A stretch of 64,000 nt of DNA from Ruania halotolerans (GTDB taxonomy: Bacteria > Actinomycetota > Actinomycetes > Actinomycetales > Beutenbergiaceae): assembly GCF_021049285.1 (NCBI RefSeq), contig NZ_CP088017.1, positions 3,607,380 to 3,671,379 on the forward strand. Direction: 5' to 3'. Of the stretch, positions 29,360-38,223 are shown in pieces. Every line of letters begins with the position of its first letter. Within the stretch, counting starts at the first letter, position 1. The position numbers were made by a program, and so were the translations under genes. Under the pieces are notes generated by a model. That model was not told the DNA's origin and did no database searches. It was given only the letters and a program-made list of their open reading frames with translations.

Positions 29360-29401
29360 CCTCACCGACTGGTCCACGTCGAGATCCGGTGACTGCCCGA
29401 G

Positions 29402-29460
29402 CCGACGGATATGCGTCGAGCTGGGGGCCTCTTCGGCCCACGCTGACGCATATCCGTCGG
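29402..29460. terminator. bidirectional palindromic terminator between convergent genes
   Basis: CCGACGGATATGCGTC pairs perfectly (16 bp) with GACGCATATCCGTCGG, and the centre holds a second GC-rich stem (GGGCC/GGCCC). It lies between the desaturase stop and the nuclease stop, which face each other. Confidence 0.75.
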
Positions 29461-29464
29461 TTGG

Positions 29465-32400
29465 TCACCGCCTGACAGTGCCCCGGCGGCGGACGATCAT
29501 CACCACTGCCCCGAGCACCAGCAGCCCGACGGCGATGAGGACCAGCGTCCACACGGTCGCACCGGTCTCGGCGAGGTCGCCCGATCCATCACCGGCCCCG
29601 TCAGATCCATCGGCTCCATCGGCCCCGTCAGATCCATCGGTTCCGTCGCCTCCGCCCGGGTTACTCCCGGCGCCGGATTCGATCAGCACCTCGAGCAGCA
29701 GTTCGGTGCCGTTCTCCGGGTCGCTCACCACCAGCTCAACCGCGCTGACGTCCGAGCCGGCGCCCGCTTGACGGTCACCCTGCCCGCCACTGACGCCGAA
29801 GACCTCCGGAACAGTGACCCGCACCTCGGCGCGGCCCACCTCGTCAGTGCCATCAACCGGCGTGGTGTCCAACGCTGCCGGCTCCGTGCTGACGCCACCG
29901 AGTGACGTGGTCAGCTCCTCCGGAGTGGGTTCACCGGTGGAGAAGGCGAACGAGGAGACGTCCACAGCGATCTCATCGCCGGGCGCGTACACGCCCTCCG
30001 GGTCGGAGATCCACGTGATGCCGACGGCGCGCTGGGCGTAATCCGGTGACACCGTTTCGAACTCGGCGAAGTAGTCCACCATTGCCGAGAGATCCACCTG
30101 ACCGGAATCGGCAGTGTCGGATCCTTGCGTGAAGACCGAGAAGGCGTCGCCGCCGGAGGCGAGGAACGAGTTCGTCACGATCGTGTAGCTCTCGTCGTCC
30201 TCGAGCGGCACACCGTCCAGACCCATCCAGACGATCCGCTCACCGAGCGGTGCCTCCGGATCGTACAGATAGGTGAAGCCTTCGGAGACTCCCAGGTGGA
30301 GCTTCGTCTCCGCGTCACCGTCGGTCCGCCACTGCTGCTCGAGCAGTGCAGCGATCTGCGCGCCCGTGAGATCCATCGTCACGAGCGTGTTCGCGAACGG
30401 CTGCACACCGGCAGCCTCCGCATAGGTGACCACACCGTCGCCCTCCTCACCGTCGGAGGCGAAGCGCAGGTCGTCCCTCAGGCCGCCCGGGTTCATGAAG
30501 GCGATCTGGGTGTCTGGGTTGGTCCGCTGCGCGGCCCAGAGCTGGACGTCGGAGACCATGTTGCCGAGGGTGGACTCACCGGCCCGGTTCGAGCCCGCTT
30601 CACCGGAAGTCCCGACGGCGCGGTTCAGATCCGCGGTGATTTCACCGAGTGGGTCGCTGCCGATGTCCTCGGCGACGTCCACGGCCTCGTCCACCACGGC
30701 CTGCACGTCCGGGTCGCCGGCGCAGAACTCCTCGCGGGGGGTCTCGTCGTCTCCGGGTACTGGCACCAGGTCCACGTTCTCGGCCTGACTCGCCACGACC
30801 TCGCCGGTGGTGGTGTCCACGGTGAGTTCGAGGTGACCGAGCAGCTCGCCGTACTGGCGTGCCTGGGTTACCCAGGTGCCGTCGACGTCGTGGGTGTAGG
30901 TCTGGTGGGTGTGCCCGGAGATGATCGCGTCGATCTGCTCATGGGCGCCATCGACGAGGTCCCCGAACGGGGAACCGGCTGCACTGGACAGGTCAGCACC
31001 CGGTGCGCCGTCGTGCGCGAGAACGACGATCACGTCGGCCTCGTCGTTCGATTCGTCACCGTCGGTGAGCTGTTCGGCGTAACGGTTGGCCGCCTCGCCC
31101 ATGTCGGTGAAGGTCAGGCCCTCGATCCCGGATGGGGAGACCAGGGTGGGCATGTCCTCGGTGAGCACCCCGATGAACCCGACTCGTACGCCCCCGGTCT
31201 CGGTGACCCAGTAGGGGTCGAACGCGGGATCGCCCGAGTCATCCACGATGTTCGCACCGAGAAGCGGGAAGTCGGATGCCGGGATCACTCGGTCGGTCAC
31301 GTCGTCCTGGCCACGGTCGAACTCGTGGTTGCCCAGGGCTGAGACGTCCAGGCCCATCATGTTCAGTACGTCGATCGTGGGCTGATCGTTCTGGATGAAC
31401 GAGGTGAACGTGGAGGCCCCGATGTTGTCACCGGCGGAGACGAACAGGGTGTTCGGGTTCTGGGCGCGGTAGGTGTCCACCGTGCAGGCGAGCACCGCGG
31501 CGCCAGCGGACTCCCTGTTGGCCTCGATCCGGCCGTGGAAGTCGTTGATGGACATGATCTGCAGGTCCACCAGGGTGTCCGTGACGTCCGGTACATCGAT
31601 CCCTACCAGGATCGGGTCGTGGTCGGAGGCGCGGAACTGAGTGCCGGGTTGGAAGTGCTCACTGGCGAAGTAGTTGTACCGGGAGTACTCCGCGAGTACC
31701 GACTCGGCCGAGTTGATGCTCCAGATGTCCACGCCGGTCACTCGATCGGCCGCGGTCTCGTTGGCGAAGATGTGGTCGAGCGAGCCGACCTTGCCGTCGA
31801 AGACATAGGTGGTCTCGCCGTTGTTGAGGTTGGCGTACCCCGCGTCCTCGACGGCCAGGGCCGGGAGCTCGGCGCTGTAGGAGTTGAAGTCACCGAGGAG
31901 GAAGATGTCCTCCGTGCCGGTGTCGGTGGCCACGTCCTCGGCGAAGGCGGTGAGCGCCTCGGCCTGTGCCACACGATCCTCCTCGGCACAGCCCTGCGGC
32001 AGGTCGGTGCACGCTCCCTCCCCGCCCTTGGACTTGAAGTGGTTCGTGACTGCCACGAAGGAGTAGTCCGTGCCGACGGCGGTGAACACCTGGGCGAGCG
32101 GCTCGCGGGCATTGTCAAAGGCCGGGTCACCGGTGAGCACCACCGAGTCGCCGGTCACCTCGACGGTGTCCGGGGTGTAGATGAAGGCGTTGCGGATCAC
32201 GTCCTGCTCGGCCAGCGTCGGCAGCTCGGCCGGCGACTCGGCGTACGCCCAGCGCTCCTCGCCGGCGTCCGCGTTCAGAGCCTCGACCAGGGCACCGAGC
32301 GAGGCGTCGCGGTCCTGGTCGAACTTCACGGAGTTCTCGATCTCCTCCAGGGAGACGACGTCCGCACCGAGCCCGTTGATGGCCTCGACGATCTTGTCCT

Positions 32401-34042
32401 GCTGACGCTCAAGATTGGTTTCGTTCCAGGCACCGCGCAGATCACACCCGTCGTCGACGGTCAGCGGGTTCTCCTCCCGGTCCTCGTAGGGCTGGCAGCC
32501 TGCGACATCCTCGCCGAGCGTGGTGAAGTAGTTGAGCACGTTGAAGGTCGCCAGCACCAGGTCGCCCCCGACGTCTTCCGGGGTGGCGTTCGCGGCCTGG
32601 GTGTTGCCACCGGCGAAGGTCACCAGGTCATCGGCGTTGCCGGTGACCGGTGCAGTCGGCTGGAAGTTCCATTGGAACCGGTAGTCCACAATCACGGGTT
32701 CAATGAACTCCACTCCGACACCGGTACGCAGGTCCGGGTTTCCGGTCAGGTACGGAACCTCGACCTCGTCCGTGGTTTGCTCGGACTGACCGTCGTCCAG
32801 CGTGACAGCACGGGCAGCGTTGTCTGCCACCGCCGCGTCGTACGCCGCGGTTCCCGGCGTGGCGATGTCGGTCTCCTGCACGAGCGGACCGTTCAGGCCC
32901 AGACCGATTGACCCGTAGGCCGAACCCCAGCCGCCGAGTGCGAAGGTATCGGAGACCACGTAGTCGGCCACGGGGGCGACGAGCATCCCCTCGACGAGCT
33001 CGCGTTCAGCCTCGGTGGCGCCCAGAGTGAAGTCAGTGATCGGTTCCACGGGCGCGGCGTCCTCGTCAAGCACAACGGCCCCACCGGCCGGCACGGTGAT
33101 CTCGGTGAGTCCGTGGTACTCGATCACTTCGCCGGCGACTCGTACGTAGTCACCGATCTGCACCTCACCGACGGTGGCGGCGGAGTAGACGAAAATGCCG
33201 TGAGACGCGGTCAGGGAATCCGGGTCGATGTTCCCGCCAGTGCCCGGGGTCTGGATGTAGTACCCATCGAAATCACCCGTCGGGTACGCGGCGGTCACGA
33301 TCCCGCTGGTGGTGACCGTCTGCCCGACGAGCTCGCTTTCGGCACCGGTGCCCTGGATCTGGGCGATGGTGTGGGTGTCGTCCTCGGGTACCTCCGGGTC
33401 AGGATCGGGGTCGGGGTCGGGGTCGGGGTCACCGCCGCCGTCGGAGCTGTTCACGCTGCCGAAGGAGTCCTCGGCCGGGCCGGTCCACTCGCCGTCGATC
33501 CGCTGCAGCGACTGCCCGATCGGCGTGCTGCCCGGCTCAGAGACGCCGATGTCCGTGCTCTCGATGCCGTCTGCGGGGCCACCGGACGCCGTCAGGGTGC
33601 CCTCATAGGAGAGGAACTCCACGACGGTGCCGTCCGGGTCGATCAGGGCAAGCCCATCGGCGTCACCGTTCTGAATCCCGTTCGAGGGATACTCCACCAC
33701 GAGCACACCGGCGCCACCGTCGGTGCCGGTGACGGCGCCATCCAGCTCCGTGGTGCCGTAGGCGGCGTTGTTGTTGCCGTTGTAGAGCACCACGCTCCAC
33801 CCGGTCAGATCGGTACCGGCCGGTGCCTGCACCTCAATGGCTTCACCGGTGTCGGTGCCGTCATTGTCGTAGTGAAGTTCGCTGATGAAAATGTCACCGT
33901 CGCTGATCAGCCGCGGGGCTGGAACCGGGACGGTCACCGCGGTCGAAGGCGCTGCGACGCCTAGACCGAGGAAGGCGGCTGCGGTGATGGCAGCGAGTGG
34001 ACGGACGGCGTCAGAGCGGCGTCCCCTGCGGGCGTGGAGCAT
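29465..34042 (-). CDS. wall-anchored ExeM/NucH-type extracellular nuclease fused to a 5'-nucleotidase
   Basis: A 1525-residue exported protein. Domain order: signal peptide (first 45 residues), lamin-tail domain (DIFISELHYDNDGTDTGEAIE), an Asp-Pro repeat linker, OB-fold (HTIAQIQGTGAESELVGQTV), a DNase I-like nuclease (LATFNVLNYFTTLGE, SLEEIEN, LLGDFNSY, RASDHDPILVG), a metallophosphatase (INDFHGRIE, SAGDNIGAS, GNHEFDRGQDD, GHTHQTY), and the 5'-nucleotidase C-terminal domain with NPGGLRDDL. It ends with a Gly/Asp linker, LAETG, a hydrophobic helix and RRR: a class E-like sortase signal. It likely degrades extracellular DNA and then frees nucleosides and phosphate. The ATG has AAGGA upstream. 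Confidence 0.92.
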   Translation of the reverse strand: MLHARRGRRSDAVRPLAAITAAAFLGLGVAAPSTAVTVPVPAPRLISDGDIFISELHYDNDGTDTGEAIEVQAPAGTDLTGWSVVLYNGNNNAAYGTTELDGAVTGTDGGAGVLVVEYPSNGIQNGDADGLALIDPDGTVVEFLSYEGTLTASGGPADGIESTDIGVSEPGSTPIGQSLQRIDGEWTGPAEDSFGSVNSSDGGGDPDPDPDPDPDPEVPEDDTHTIAQIQGTGAESELVGQTVTTSGIVTAAYPTGDFDGYYIQTPGTGGNIDPDSLTASHGIFVYSAATVGEVQIGDYVRVAGEVIEYHGLTEITVPAGGAVVLDEDAAPVEPITDFTLGATEAERELVEGMLVAPVADYVVSDTFALGGWGSAYGSIGLGLNGPLVQETDIATPGTAAYDAAVADNAARAVTLDDGQSEQTTDEVEVPYLTGNPDLRTGVGVEFIEPVIVDYRFQWNFQPTAPVTGNADDLVTFAGGNTQAANATPEDVGGDLVLATFNVLNYFTTLGEDVAGCQPYEDREENPLTVDDGCDLRGAWNETNLERQQDKIVEAINGLGADVVSLEEIENSVKFDQDRDASLGALVEALNADAGEERWAYAESPAELPTLAEQDVIRNAFIYTPDTVEVTGDSVVLTGDPAFDNAREPLAQVFTAVGTDYSFVAVTNHFKSKGGEGACTDLPQGCAEEDRVAQAEALTAFAEDVATDTGTEDIFLLGDFNSYSAELPALAVEDAGYANLNNGETTYVFDGKVGSLDHIFANETAADRVTGVDIWSINSAESVLAEYSRYNYFASEHFQPGTQFRASDHDPILVGIDVPDVTDTLVDLQIMSINDFHGRIEANRESAGAAVLACTVDTYRAQNPNTLFVSAGDNIGASTFTSFIQNDQPTIDVLNMMGLDVSALGNHEFDRGQDDVTDRVIPASDFPLLGANIVDDSGDPAFDPYWVTETGGVRVGFIGVLTEDMPTLVSPSGIEGLTFTDMGEAANRYAEQLTDGDESNDEADVIVVLAHDGAPGADLSSAAGSPFGDLVDGAHEQIDAIISGHTHQTYTHDVDGTWVTQARQYGELLGHLELTVDTTTGEVVASQAENVDLVPVPGDDETPREEFCAGDPDVQAVVDEAVDVAEDIGSDPLGEITADLNRAVGTSGEAGSNRAGESTLGNMVSDVQLWAAQRTNPDTQIAFMNPGGLRDDLRFASDGEEGDGVVTYAEAAGVQPFANTLVTMDLTGAQIAALLEQQWRTDGDAETKLHLGVSEGFTYLYDPEAPLGERIVWMGLDGVPLEDDESYTIVTNSFLASGGDAFSVFTQGSDTADSGQVDLSAMVDYFAEFETVSPDYAQRAVGITWISDPEGVYAPGDEIAVDVSSFAFSTGEPTPEELTTSLGGVSTEPAALDTTPVDGTDEVGRAEVRVTVPEVFGVSGGQGDRQAGAGSDVSAVELVVSDPENGTELLLEVLIESGAGSNPGGGDGTDGSDGADGADGSDGAGDGSGDLAETGATVWTLVLIAVGLLVLGAVVMIVRRRGTVRR

Positions 34043-34215
34043 GGGTGTCCTTCGTGCTCGGGGTGGGAGATGAGTGCAACCTAACGCCGCACCGTTCCCC
34101 AATGAAGGGGTCAGGTCCCCGAACGGCATGAGTTCGCCTATTCGTCACCCGTTGGTCACGCACACTCACCCTGCGTTGGACGCCACCCCGTTCAATCCTG
34201 GAGTCCCCGCACGTA

Positions 34216-35631
34216 TCAGGCGCCGGTCACAGAGGAGCGGGATTGGCTATCCGCCTCGGCGGCCGCTTGCACGGACGCCGCGATCGCGGTGTGCAGGTTC
34301 TGGTGGAACACGCTCGGCACGATGTAGGTGGCGTTCAGCTCCTCCGGCCCGACCACATCGGCAAGGGCGGTCGCGGCGGCCAAGAGCATCTCGTCGGTGA
34401 TCCGAGTAGACCGCCCGTCCAGTAACCCCCGGAACACCCCGGGGAAGGCGAGCACATTGTTGATCTGGTTGGCGAAGTCGCTGCGCCCGGTGGCCACCAC
34501 AGCAGCGTGCCGCGTAGCGATCGCGGGATCGATCTCCGGCAACGGATTGGCCATGGCGAAAACGATCGACCGCTCCGCCATCGCCGCCACGTCCGCCTCG
34601 GCGAGCAGATTCGGCGCCGAGACGCCGATGAACACATCCGCTCCCACGATCACGTCGTGCAGGGTGCCGGGGTGCTGATCACCTTCGGTGGCATCGGCAA
34701 TCCACTGCAACGACGGTTCCAGGTCCGCCCGGTCCGCCCGGATCACGCCGTCCACGTCGGCGACCACGACGTGCCGCGCACCGGCGGCGAGCATCAGCCG
34801 GAGGATGGCCGACCCGGCCGCTCCCGCCCCGGACTGCACGATGCGCACATCCTCGATGTTCTTGCCCACCACCTTGAGAGCGTTCCGCAACGCCGCCAAC
34901 GCCACGATCGCCGTCCCGTGCTGATCATCGTGAAAGACCGGGATGTCCAGCTCGGCGCGCAACCGTTCCTCGATCTCGAAACATCGCGGTGCGGAGATGT
35001 CCTCGAGGTTGATGCCCGCGAACACCGGGGCGATGATCTGCACGGTTCGCACGATCTCATCCACGTCCTGGGTGTCCAGGCAGATCGGGAATGCATCGAT
35101 ACCGGCGAACCGCTTAAACAGGGCAGCCTTGCCCTCCATCACCGGCAGGGCCGCCGTCGGGCCGATATTGCCCAGCCCGAGAACGGCCGAGCCATCGGTC
35201 ACCACGGCGACAGTATTGCGCTTGATGGTCAGACGCACCGCGTCTTCCGGGTGCGCGGCGAGTTGCTGGCTCACCCGGCCCACGCCCGGGGTGTAGATGA
35301 GGGAGAGATCATCGCGGTGCCGGATCTGCATCTTCGGCTGGATCTCGATCTTGCCGCCCAGGTGAGCCAGGAAAGTCCGGTCCGAGACCCGGCCGATGGT
35401 GACGCCGTCGATATCGCCCAACGCGTCCACGATGTGCTTCGCGTCGTCCTCGCCACCCGTCGCGCAGGTGACGTCCACCTGGAGACGGTCCAGTCCGGAG
35501 CCGGACACGTCAACGGCGGTGACGATTCCGCCCGCGCGTTCCACTGTGGTGGTGATAGTACTCACAGCGGACGGCTGCGCCGGCATCTCCAGTCGCACCG
35601 TGATCGAGTAGCTGACGCTGGGAGAGCTCAT
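34216..35631 (-). CDS. NAD-dependent malic enzyme with N-terminal ACT domain
   Basis: A 471-residue oxidative decarboxylase of malate to pyruvate. The first 85 residues form an ACT-like domain (SYSITVRLEMPAQPSAVSTI), common in actinobacterial malic enzymes, perhaps for allosteric control. Then come the catalytic domain (LSLIYTPGVGRVSQQLA, GSAVLGLGNIGPTAALPVMEGKAALFK, FHDDQHGTAIV) and the NAD domain (VQSGAGAAGSAILRLML). ATG giving MSSPSVSYS was chosen because the frame upstream overlaps the divergent MFS promoter region and loses similarity. Confidence 0.93.
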   Translation of the reverse strand: MSSPSVSYSITVRLEMPAQPSAVSTITTTVERAGGIVTAVDVSGSGLDRLQVDVTCATGGEDDAKHIVDALGDIDGVTIGRVSDRTFLAHLGGKIEIQPKMQIRHRDDLSLIYTPGVGRVSQQLAAHPEDAVRLTIKRNTVAVVTDGSAVLGLGNIGPTAALPVMEGKAALFKRFAGIDAFPICLDTQDVDEIVRTVQIIAPVFAGINLEDISAPRCFEIEERLRAELDIPVFHDDQHGTAIVALAALRNALKVVGKNIEDVRIVQSGAGAAGSAILRLMLAAGARHVVVADVDGVIRADRADLEPSLQWIADATEGDQHPGTLHDVIVGADVFIGVSAPNLLAEADVAAMAERSIVFAMANPLPEIDPAIATRHAAVVATGRSDFANQINNVLAFPGVFRGLLDGRSTRITDEMLLAAATALADVVGPEELNATYIVPSVFHQNLHTAIAASVQAAAEADSQSRSSVTGA

Positions 35632-35807
35632 CGGCAGACCTGGTACCTTCCGTCGCGTTCCAGGCGCGCCACATCGCGCACCCAGGTAGTGGATTCGGCC
35701 GGAGCCCGTGTGCACCGGCCGCCAGTTGGCATTCTGCCTCATGTGCCGCGCGGAGCATCCCGCAACGCGCGCGATCCGAGATCGGCGGCGCGTGATAGAC
35801 CTGACCC

Positions 35808-37253
35808 GTGTCGACTGCGCCCATGCGTCCCGGAGCGGATGAGCCCTCCCCCCAGCGGTGGTCCGCATTCGCCGTCTGCCTCGCGGCCGGATTCCTGACG
35901 CTGCTCGACGTCTCGATCGTGAACGTCGCGCTGCCCTCGATCGAGACGGCACTGAGCGCGGACCCGGCCGAGATCCAGTGGATCGTGGCCGGATACACCC
36001 TCGCCTTCGGACTGGTGCTGGTTCCCGCCGGCCGTCTCGGCGACCTCTTCGGCCGCCGTCGGATGTTCCTGATCGGGGTGGCACTGTTCGCGCTCACGTC
36101 AGCCCTGTGTGGTGCAGCGCCGACGGCCGAGTTGCTGGCGCTCGGGCGAGTTCTTCAGGGGGTTGCGGCGGGCACCCTGAACCCCCAGGTTCTCGCGCTG
36201 ATCCAGGAGCTGTTCACCGGTGCCGAGCGGGGCCGCGCGTTCGGGATGTTCGGTGCCACTGTGGGGATCTCCACCGCAATCGGCCCGCTACTCGGCGGCG
36301 CCCTGATCGCGGTCTTCGGCGCCGAGGAGGGGTGGCGGGCCGTCTTCTGGGTGAACGTGCCCGTCGGCGTGGTGGTGCTGATGCTCGGCTGGCGCCTCCT
36401 GCCACGCGTGCCGAAAGTGACCAGCCGGGTGGGCATCGACGTGGCCGGGTTGCTACTCCTCGGGACGTGCGTGCTGGCGTTCATGCTGCCATTCCTGGAG
36501 GCCTCCGAAGGCGGCGGCGCGGCACAGTCACCGTGGTGGTTGCTCGGCGTGAGCGTAGTGGCCGGCGCGGCCTTCCTCTGGTGGGAGCGGCGGTACGAGT
36601 CCCGCGGTGGTCAGCCAGTGATCACCCGTGATCTGCTCCGCACCCCGTCCTATACCCGCGGCGCGCTGATCGCGATGCTCTACTTCTCCGGGTTCACCGG
36701 AATCTTCCTGCTGGCCACCCTCTACCTTCAGTCCGGGCTCGAGTTGGCACCATGGCAGGCCGGCCTCGTGCTGACCCCGTTCGCCCTGGCTGGTGCCGTC
36801 TCGTCCTGGTTGAGCGGGCGCTGGGTCGCACGATTCGGACGCAGGCTGGTGGTGCTCGGCATCGCGGCCATGCTCATCGGTGTGATCATCGCGGACGTGC
36901 TCGTCTCGGTGGTGGACGGCCAAGCCGCCGCATGGTGGCTCGCGGGCGTCCTGATGATCTCCGGGTTCGGCAACGGGATCGTGATCTCCCCGAACCAGGC
37001 CCTCACCCTGGCCGATGTGCCCGTTCCCCGCGCGGGCGTGGCCGGCGGTGCACTGCAGACCGGTCAGCGAGTCGGTACATCGGTGGGGGTCGCGGCCTCG
37101 GCATCGATGTTCTTCGCCACCCTCGCCACCAGCGGCGACTACGGCGAGGCGATGTCCGTGGGTCTTCGAGTCGTCGTCGGGGTACTCACCGTGGCGCTCG
37201 TTGTCGCTGTGGTGGATGAACGGCGCCGGCAGCGTCCGCCCAGCCGGGCATGA
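35808..37253 (+). CDS. MFS drug transporter, DHA2 (EmrB/QacA) family
   Basis: A 481-residue membrane protein with 12-14 transmembrane helices. Motif A between helices 2 and 3 is GRLGDLFGRRRMF and helix 1 has the family LLDVSIVNVALPSI. Proton-driven export of a drug or lipid-like compound is likely; substrate unknown. The start is GTG; a TAGACC hexamer ends about 10 bp before it, which suggests a leaderless transcript. It is divergent from the malic enzyme and only 7 bp separate its stop from the converging epimerase gene. Confidence 0.9.
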   Translation: MSTAPMRPGADEPSPQRWSAFAVCLAAGFLTLLDVSIVNVALPSIETALSADPAEIQWIVAGYTLAFGLVLVPAGRLGDLFGRRRMFLIGVALFALTSALCGAAPTAELLALGRVLQGVAAGTLNPQVLALIQELFTGAERGRAFGMFGATVGISTAIGPLLGGALIAVFGAEEGWRAVFWVNVPVGVVVLMLGWRLLPRVPKVTSRVGIDVAGLLLLGTCVLAFMLPFLEASEGGGAAQSPWWLLGVSVVAGAAFLWWERRYESRGGQPVITRDLLRTPSYTRGALIAMLYFSGFTGIFLLATLYLQSGLELAPWQAGLVLTPFALAGAVSSWLSGRWVARFGRRLVVLGIAAMLIGVIIADVLVSVVDGQAAAWWLAGVLMISGFGNGIVISPNQALTLADVPVPRAGVAGGALQTGQRVGTSVGVAASASMFFATLATSGDYGEAMSVGLRVVVGVLTVALVVAVVDERRRQRPPSRA

Positions 37254-37260
37254 GGAGCCG

Positions 37261-38190
37261 TTAGGCGAGGCTGATGCCCCACGAACCAGTGAACTCCTGC
37301 CCCGGTGCAAGCCGGAGCAGGCCGTCACCGGTGTTGAACGCGTCCACGGCACAGGTCATCGGTTCCGCGGCCACCGAGGCGCGTTTGCCCTCTGCGTCGC
37401 TGACGCCGTCAGCGGTGTAGAGGAGCACGAACGGCCAGGCCTCGTCCTGCCACAGGTCCACACGCAACCCGTCTGTCCGTTCCAGCACGGTGTGGGCAAT
37501 CCCGTCGGCGTCACGATCCAGACCGGTGTACAGGCCGAGCTGATGGGCTCCGATGCGTCGTTCATCCCGGAAGTCATCGTCCGGCCCGACGGCGGCCGCG
37601 TGCGTCATCAGACCACCATCGCCGCTGAGCCGGGTCGCCCCCGGCACGGTCACGCTCATCTGGTCCACCAGGTCACCCGGGGCGCCGGGTGCCAGGTAGG
37701 GGTGAGCTCCCGCGCCGAACGGTGCGGTGGTCGACGCGAGGTTACGGACCGTCAAGCGGGTGCTCAGACCGCCGGGGCCGAGCTGCCAGCGGACGGTCAT
37801 CGCGAGGGTCCACGGGTAGCCGGCCCGGGCGGGGAGCACAGCACCGAAGTCCACACTCGATTCGGTGCTCTCCAGCTCCTCGAAGCTCGCCCAACGGGCG
37901 AACCCGTGGATGGCATTGCGCGGGTCGGCCCCGCCGATCGGCAGCGAGTACTCCACGCCCTCGAAGGAATAGCGGCCCTCGGCGATGCGATTCGGCCAGG
38001 GCACCAGCCACTGCCCCCGGGCACTCGGGCAGAGCTCGTCCGCCGCGTAGCCGGCCACGATCGGGCGACCGTCCACGGCGTATTCGCGCAGTCCGGCGCC
38101 GGCTTCAGTCACCACGGCCCGGTGGTTTCCCCAGGTCAGCGTGTGCTCGCGGTGACCACTCAGCCTGTCCAGCACGTCGGTGAGCGTCAT
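37261..38190 (-). CDS. aldose 1-epimerase family protein
   Basis: A 309-residue galactose-mutarotase-fold protein. Typical segments are RGQWLVPWPNRIAEGRYSFEG, RNAIHGFARWASFE (catalytic-site His), FGAGAHPYLAPG (second His) and a Glu-containing C-terminal part, EPMTCAVDAFNTGDGLLRLAPGQ. It interconverts sugar anomers, likely hexoses. It lies 33 bp behind purL in the same direction, so it may be read through from it; there is no functional link to purines that I can see. Confidence 0.9.
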   Translation of the reverse strand: MTLTDVLDRLSGHREHTLTWGNHRAVVTEAGAGLREYAVDGRPIVAGYAADELCPSARGQWLVPWPNRIAEGRYSFEGVEYSLPIGGADPRNAIHGFARWASFEELESTESSVDFGAVLPARAGYPWTLAMTVRWQLGPGGLSTRLTVRNLASTTAPFGAGAHPYLAPGAPGDLVDQMSVTVPGATRLSGDGGLMTHAAAVGPDDDFRDERRIGAHQLGLYTGLDRDADGIAHTVLERTDGLRVDLWQDEAWPFVLLYTADGVSDAEGKRASVAAEPMTCAVDAFNTGDGLLRLAPGQEFTGSWGISLA

Positions 38191-38223
38191 CAACAGATAG
38201 GCCTCTCGTCGGTGGTGGGCTGC

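Noticed and set aside
31535-32911. Long open frame opposite the nuclease gene
   Set aside because: It is antisense to a clear ExeM/5'-nucleotidase, has Val/Gly/Arg-rich composition and no family motif; high GC produces such frames.
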